Assembly (NCBI GenBank): GCA_963676345.2
Contig: CAXXTS010000001.1
Coordinates: 434,001 to 498,000, forward strand
DNA: 64,000 nt
Direction: 5' to 3'
Source: G963665925 sp963676345
GTDB taxonomy: Bacteria > Bacillota > Clostridia > Peptostreptococcales > Acidaminobacteraceae
Part shown: positions 59,462 through 64,000 of the stretch, one piece after another
How positions within the stretch are numbered: the stretch's first letter is position 1
Layout of the letters: every line of letters begins with the position of its first letter
Made by a program: the position numbers and the translations under genes
Notes under the pieces: generated by a model
The model's database searches: none
Told to the model about the DNA's origin: nothing
Seen by the model: the letters and a program-made list of their open reading frames with translations, nothing else

Positions 59462-60568
59462 CTAATCAGATTCTTTTAACAGCCCTTCAAGTGTTTGAAC
59501 AATAATGCCAAGGGCATCCTTGCCCGGAAGGCTCGCACAATTTTTTCTGATTTGATCCAGCTTTTGAGGATGAGATACAAAGTCCTCAATTGTTGAAAGA
59601 ACATGTCCAGCGTTCAGTTCTTTTTCAAGCATAACCACACCAGCACCAATCTTTTCCATAGATCTGGCATTGTACTCCTGATGATTGTCTTTAACATTGG
59701 GAGAGGGAATCAGCAGCGCAGGTGTTCCAGTTATTCCGATTTCAGCAAGTGTCGATGCACCTGTTCTGGTAATCATCAGGTCTGCTGCGCCCATGTATGC
59801 AGGCATATCGTAAACATAGGGAATAATACTGATGTTATCATCAAATACCAGTCTCATGTCCTGTAGCTGCTTCATGAACTTCTCATAATAGGACTTACCC
59901 GTAACATGAATAACCTTTATATCATCTCTTCCGCTGAGCTTGGTCATAATTTCAATCATGACATCATTAATTTTTTTTGCGCCACCGCTGCCGCCCGCAG
60001 AAAGCAGCATAAAAGGTGCATCCATGCCAACCTTATCCCTACATGCATTTTTATCCAATCCGTAAAAATCCTGGCGCACTGGATTGCCTGTGAGGACGAC
60101 CTTTTCTTCTGACTTAAAAGCGGATTTGCTCTCTTCAAAACTAATCATGACCTTGTCAACAAAATGACTGAGCATCTTGTTAGCGCGTCCAGGAAAGGCA
60201 TTGGCTTCATGAACAGCAGTCTTGACGCCCATTAGCGCCCCTATGAACATGACCGGACCAGATACATACCCACCCGTTCCAACAATCAAGTCTGGCTTGT
60301 AATCTTTTATAATCCGTCTGGCTTCTAGAACACTCGAGACCAAACTGAACAGATGGCGAATAAGCCCTTTTAACCCTGGCTTTTTATATTCAATTGATAT
60401 TGGCGCAAAATCCAAGCCCAATTTAGGAACCAAATCGGATTCCAGGCCTTGCTTACGTCCAACGTACAAAATCTTCGTATTCGAATGTTTTTTCTTATAT
60501 GCTTCGGCGATGGATACGGCTGGGTAAATATGTCCTCCAGTACCACCACCAGTTACGATCATTCTCAT
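59462..60568 (-). CDS. murG: UDP-GlcNAc:lipid I N-acetylglucosaminyltransferase
   Basis: 368 residues. It begins MRMIVTGGGTGGHIYPAVSIAEAYK, with VGTGGYVSGPVMF, SAGGSGGAKKIND and TRTGASTLAEIGITGTPALLIPSPN. It adds GlcNAc to lipid I to give lipid II on the inner face of the membrane. It lies in order between ftsW and divIB. Confidence 0.97.
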   Translation of the reverse strand: MRMIVTGGGTGGHIYPAVSIAEAYKKKHSNTKILYVGRKQGLESDLVPKLGLDFAPISIEYKKPGLKGLIRHLFSLVSSVLEARRIIKDYKPDLIVGTGGYVSGPVMFIGALMGVKTAVHEANAFPGRANKMLSHFVDKVMISFEESKSAFKSEEKVVLTGNPVRQDFYGLDKNACRDKVGMDAPFMLLSAGGSGGAKKINDVMIEIMTKLSGRDDIKVIHVTGKSYYEKFMKQLQDMRLVFDDNISIIPYVYDMPAYMGAADLMITRTGASTLAEIGITGTPALLIPSPNVKDNHQEYNARSMEKIGAGVVMLEKELNAGHVLSTIEDFVSHPQKLDQIRKNCASLPGKDALGIIVQTLEGLLKESD

Positions 60569-60577
60569 AACGGACCC

Positions 60578-61672
60578 CTATTCTGTTAATGTATATTGTG
60601 AAATGTTAAGCAGAATGCCCATACACCCCATCAGTATCAAGAGGGAACTCCCCCCAAAACTGATAAAGGGCAAAGGGATTCCCGTAACCGGCATTGAACT
60701 TGTTGCAACAGAAATGTTAATCATAACCTGAAAACTAATCATGGCCACAATACCAGTTGCAACGAGTGTACCAAATAAATCCGGCGCATGGACTGCAATT
60801 TTGACCCCCCTGTAAATCAAAATGAAAAACAGAAGAATGACCAGAACACATCCAATAAAACCAAACTCTTCACCTACTGTAGCAAATATAAAATCGTTTT
60901 GCGGTTCAGGAATATACAGCTTATTTTGAACACTCTGTCCGATGCCTACTCCAAATAGACCACCAGACCCCAGTGCATACAAGGACTGAATAACCTGCCA
61001 TCCTGCTCCGTCAGCATACTTAAACGGATCAAGAAATGCAAGCACACGCGCCCTTCTGTAGTCCGCACTAAATGCAAAAGCGACGAAGGCGCCTGCACCT
61101 AGTATTGCCAAACCAATGAGCTGATCAAGGCGAGCTCCTGCAACAAAGACCATCGTCATGATAATCAATGTAATGGTAATGGCTGTTGACAGGTTAGGCT
61201 GTAAAATAATGAGTCCAAAAAACAGACCAACAAGCCCAAGATAAGGCAGAATTCCCACCGTGAATTTTTTGAGACCCCTTCTATTTTTCGTGAGCATGTG
61301 CGCTGTAAACAGTATGACACTCACTTTAGCAACCTCAGAAGGCATAAATGAATTTGATCCGATAAATATCCAGCGCCGTGCACCATTGATAGATGTACCC
61401 ACCGGTGTCAGAACAAGGACAAGCAGTGCCAAGCTCACGAGTATAAGCGGGGGTGCAAATTTACGGTAGATCTTGTACGGAACCATTGCGACAGCAATCA
61501 TAATGAACAAACCCGCTACTGCGAATTTCAAGTCTTTATAGAAGAAATAGTATTTGTCCTGCCACTGTGACATAGCCACATAGAAGCTAGAACTAAACAC
61601 CATCATGACACCTATAACAAGCAGGAGTACAATTGTCACAAAAAGAACCAAATCCATTGCATGGCGTTTCAT
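60578..61672 (-). CDS. ftsW: Lipid II polymerase FtsW (SEDS family)
   Basis: 364 residues with about ten membrane helices. Typical SEDS motifs are INGARRWIFIGSNSFMPSEVAKV, QPNLSTAI, QVIQSLYALGSGGLFGVGIGQSVQNK, IPEPQNDFIFATVGEEFGFIG and GIPLPFISFGGSSL. It forms glycan strands at the septum with a class B PBP. In spore formers the gene at this place is often spoVE; lack of other sporulation genes here favours ftsW. Confidence 0.93.
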   Translation of the reverse strand: MKRHAMDLVLFVTIVLLLVIGVMMVFSSSFYVAMSQWQDKYYFFYKDLKFAVAGLFIMIAVAMVPYKIYRKFAPPLILVSLALLVLVLTPVGTSINGARRWIFIGSNSFMPSEVAKVSVILFTAHMLTKNRRGLKKFTVGILPYLGLVGLFFGLIILQPNLSTAITITLIIMTMVFVAGARLDQLIGLAILGAGAFVAFAFSADYRRARVLAFLDPFKYADGAGWQVIQSLYALGSGGLFGVGIGQSVQNKLYIPEPQNDFIFATVGEEFGFIGCVLVILLFFILIYRGVKIAVHAPDLFGTLVATGIVAMISFQVMINISVATSSMPVTGIPLPFISFGGSSLLILMGCMGILLNISQYTLTE

Positions 61673-61674
61673 GG

Positions 61675-63057
61675 CTAATGCCCCCTCAAAGCTTCAAAGC
61701 ATTCTTTAAAATGGTCTCCTCGATGTTCAAAGCTCGGATACATATCCCAGCTTGCACAAGCAGGTGACAAAAGAATGGCATCGCCGCCCTCAGCAAGTGC
61801 ATAAGCCTCAGCAACCGCTTCTTCAAGGTTTTCGACCTTAACCACACTATCATAACACTTGCGTTTCGCAGTCTCTTCAAGAATATCTGAAGTTTCTCCA
61901 AAGACAATCATTTTCTTTATTTTATCTCCAAAAGCATCAATAAAGGCATCAAACACACTGCCCTTATCCATACCACCAGCAATCAGTACTGTTGGTCTGT
62001 CCATAGCACGAACAGCTACAATGGATGCATCTGGATTTGTGCCCTTTGAATCATTGAAAAAGACAATATTATTAATTTCTCCTACCCACTCAATGCGGTG
62101 TGCAACGCCTCTGAAATCTCTGAGTGCTTTTGCAATAGCTGGTATATGAACACCAGAATAAAATGCAACCGCTGAAGCTGCAAGTGCATTTTCTATGTTG
62201 TGGTTTCCAGGTATGAAAATATCTGCCACCGGAAGGATCGTCTGTGGTGCCTGGCCTTTTTCAGGTACTACCACCACTTGTCCTTCTTTAATAAAGACAC
62301 CTTCTTCAAGTATTTCTTTTCGACTAAAATAAATCACACGGCCCTGCGCACGCTCTGAAAGCACACGTGTTGGATGGTCGTCATAATTGAGAACAAGAAC
62401 ATCATTCTCTGTATGGTTCTCAAAGATACGGCATTTTGCATCAATGTAATTTTCCATTGTTTTGTGACGGTTCAAGTGGTCTGGTGTTAAGTTAAGTATT
62501 GCAGAAACCTTGGTTTTGAACTTCGATATGGTTTCCAGCTGAAAACTACTAATTTCTGTAACCATAGTGGTTTCTTCAGTTGATTTTAAAACGCACTCGA
62601 TAACAGGTGTTCCAATATTTCCAACAACAAAGTGTGCTTTATTATCCGCATCAAACATTTGTCCCGTAAGAGCTGTTGTCGTCGTTTTACCATTGGTGCC
62701 CGTTATGCCAACAAAGGCCGCACTTGTAAGGCGATAGCCCAGTTCAAGCTCTCCAATCACTTCAACACCACGCTCGCGCGCTTCTGTAATAAAGGGTTTA
62801 TCTGTAGGAACCCCCGGGCTCAGAACCAGCATATCTAAGTCGTCATCAATGACTGGCGCCCCCCCCAGCATTTTTCCTTTATACATCCCTTTTAGTTTTT
62901 CAAGAACATCAGCAAGCGCATCTTCATCTTTCATGTCATTGATCCATACGTGTGCTCCGCGTTCATGGAGCACTCTTACAGCAGATTGTCCCGAACGTGC
63001 AAGTCCAACAATTAAAATTTTCTTTTCTGCTACATTTTCAATCACTTTTTTATTCAT
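61675..63057 (-). CDS. murD: UDP-N-acetylmuramoyl-L-alanine:D-glutamate ligase
   Basis: 460 residues. N-terminal domain (ILIVGLARSGQSAVRVLHERG), P-loop GITGTNGKTTTTAL, LNLTPDHLNRHKTMENYIDAK, and the C-terminal FFNDSKGTNPDASIVAVRAM and LIAGGMDKGS. It adds D-glutamate to UDP-MurNAc-L-Ala. It lies 2 bp before ftsW and 11 bp after mraY. Confidence 0.97.
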   Translation of the reverse strand: MNKKVIENVAEKKILIVGLARSGQSAVRVLHERGAHVWINDMKDEDALADVLEKLKGMYKGKMLGGAPVIDDDLDMLVLSPGVPTDKPFITEARERGVEVIGELELGYRLTSAAFVGITGTNGKTTTTALTGQMFDADNKAHFVVGNIGTPVIECVLKSTEETTMVTEISSFQLETISKFKTKVSAILNLTPDHLNRHKTMENYIDAKCRIFENHTENDVLVLNYDDHPTRVLSERAQGRVIYFSRKEILEEGVFIKEGQVVVVPEKGQAPQTILPVADIFIPGNHNIENALAASAVAFYSGVHIPAIAKALRDFRGVAHRIEWVGEINNIVFFNDSKGTNPDASIVAVRAMDRPTVLIAGGMDKGSVFDAFIDAFGDKIKKMIVFGETSDILEETAKRKCYDSVVKVENLEEAVAEAYALAEGGDAILLSPACASWDMYPSFEHRGDHFKECFEALRGH

Positions 63058-63068
63058 ACGAACGCCCC

Positions 63069-64000
63069 CTATAAGGCAATAAAGTATCCAATGATAACCA
63101 GTACAAGTGTAACCATATAGAATGTTCCAACGATTTTGGTTTCAGACCATCCTGATAATTCGTAATGATGATGCAGTGGTGACATTTTAAACACGCGCTT
63201 TCCCCTTGTCTTAAAAGAAACCACCTGAATGATTACAGAAAGTGTTTCGGCAAAGTATATACCTCCAACAATCGGAATCATAAGTGCCGTGCCTGATGCA
63301 AATGCAAAACCTGCCACCGCACCACCGAGGGCAAGCGATCCCAAGTCGCCCATAAAAACCCGCGCGGGATGTCTGTTATACTTTAAAAATCCACCTAGGC
63401 CACCAATGAGGCCAATGGCAATCACAAGTAGGCTCAAGTTTTGAATGGATACTGCAACAAGGCCAAAAAAGCCAATTACAAGTGTAGATACCGATCCAGC
63501 CAAACCATCTAAACCGTCTGTTAAATTTACTGCATTCGTTGTTCCAATTGCCACAAAAATGACAAAGGGATAATAAAACATACCCAAATCAAATGGGGTT
63601 TTGATAAACGGAATTAATATTTGAGTTCCAAACAACTGAGCGCCCCATACTGCAAGTACTGTACTTACTACAAGCTGTCCTGCAAGCTTCTGTTTAGCCT
63701 TTAGACCTAAATTACGCTTTAGAACAACTTTAATATAGTCATCTAAAAAGCCCAGTGCCCCAAAACCAAAAATGGCAAAGAGCATATAAAGTGAAACTGC
63801 ATCAAATTGTCTCATAAAGAGCACGGCCAGTAGCAGTCCTGAAAGAAATATTATGCCGCCCATCGTTGGCGTTCCTGCCTTTTTGTAATGTGATTTTGGC
63901 CCTTCCTGACGAATACTCTGTCCAAATTTCAATTTTTCCAAATACGGGATGTATTTGGGCCCAAGTAGCGTCGCACCACCATAACTAATGATGAGTGCCA
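63069..64000 (-). CDS. mraY: Phospho-MurNAc-pentapeptide transferase (N-terminus cut by the window edge)
   Basis: About 310 residues are visible; the frame stays open to base 64000 with a family-like upstream sequence (ALIISYGGATLLGPKYIPYL), so only a short N-terminal piece is missing. Motifs are GTPTMGGIIFL, GFLDDYIKVVLKRNLGL (catalytic Asp pair), NAVNLTDGLDGLAG, GDLGSLALGG and PLHHHYE. It makes lipid I in the membrane. An in-frame TTG at 63941 lies inside the gene and is not the start. Confidence 0.97.
   Translation of the reverse strand, partial: ALIISYGGATLLGPKYIPYLEKLKFGQSIRQEGPKSHYKKAGTPTMGGIIFLSGLLLAVLFMRQFDAVSLYMLFAIFGFGALGFLDDYIKVVLKRNLGLKAKQKLAGQLVVSTVLAVWGAQLFGTQILIPFIKTPFDLGMFYYPFVIFVAIGTTNAVNLTDGLDGLAGSVSTLVIGFFGLVAVSIQNLSLLVIAIGLIGGLGGFLKYNRHPARVFMGDLGSLALGGAVAGFAFASGTALMIPIVGGIYFAETLSVIIQVVSFKTRGKRVFKMSPLHHHYELSGWSETKIVGTFYMVTLVLVIIGYFIAL

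Noticed and set aside
1..64000. tRNA or rRNA genes, prophage or complete insertion sequences
   Set aside because: I found no tRNA-like cloverleaf, rRNA segment, integrase or transposase in any gap or frame.

Overview
The window is a stretch of bacterial chromosome from a low-to-moderate GC Firmicute of the clostridial type. The evidence is a DivIVA/SepF/YggT/YlmH block, a FakA (YloV)-Asp23 pair, a PASTA kinase and its phosphatase, a T-box in front of ileS, a FapR regulator, and a four-subunit pyruvate:ferredoxin oxidoreductase that implies an anaerobe. No spoIIGA-sigE-sigG genes follow ftsZ, so a non-sporulating member of the Clostridia (a Fusibacter-like lineage) is my guess; the genus is not established. 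Nearly everything is read on the minus strand. Only tmcAL, rpmB and rqcH lie on the plus strand.

Layout from left to right (transcription mostly right to left). 1-612: the start of fapR with a promoter and FapR boxes. 613-7004: a two-gene operon for a 1852-residue secreted multidomain protein and a smaller copper-amine-oxidase-N-domain protein. 7539-11182: porCDAB plus a GntR/FCD regulator, with a 31-bp perfect inverted repeat in front of the operon. 11598-13775: rpmF, yceD and ackA. In many clostridia ackA-yceD-rpmF-fapR-plsX is one cluster, so the por and surface genes appear to be inserted between rpmF and fapR. 14184-21734: tmcAL, a coiled-coil protein, coaD, rsmD, recG, fakA, asp23 and rpmB.

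21962-37271 is the classic housekeeping run dapF-yicC-gmk-rpoZ-coaBC-priA-def-fmt-yugP, then (after a terminator and a candidate structured RNA) rsmB-prpC-prkC-rsgA-rpe-thiN. 37456-41464: rqcH, pyrR, an rluD-type pseudouridine synthase and a GNAT acetyltransferase gene broken by one in-frame TGA. 41625-49811: ileS with its T-box, then the divIVA-ylmH-yggT-sepF-ylmE-(HlyD-like) group and a small membrane protein. 49890-64000: gpsA, der, a DUF512 radical-SAM-like protein, pgeF, nrdR and ftsZ, then the division/cell-wall cluster sbp, two DUF881 proteins, divIB, murG, ftsW, murD and mraY (cut by the window edge).

The most interesting non-coding signals are: (i) a dispersed hairpin element found twice (about 11451-11553 and 44939-45038), with identical ends and loop but different self-complementary stems, each sitting right after a minus-strand terminator; (ii) three 44-bp tandem repeats joined to one copy, between the ileS T-box and the ileS start, with a diverged relative near 7388; (iii) a three-way-junction RNA candidate of about 150 nt in front of rsmB, starting just downstream of a plausible promoter; (iv) related TTGATATAT-type palindromes in front of porCDAB, yceD and in the ackA/tmcAL gap.
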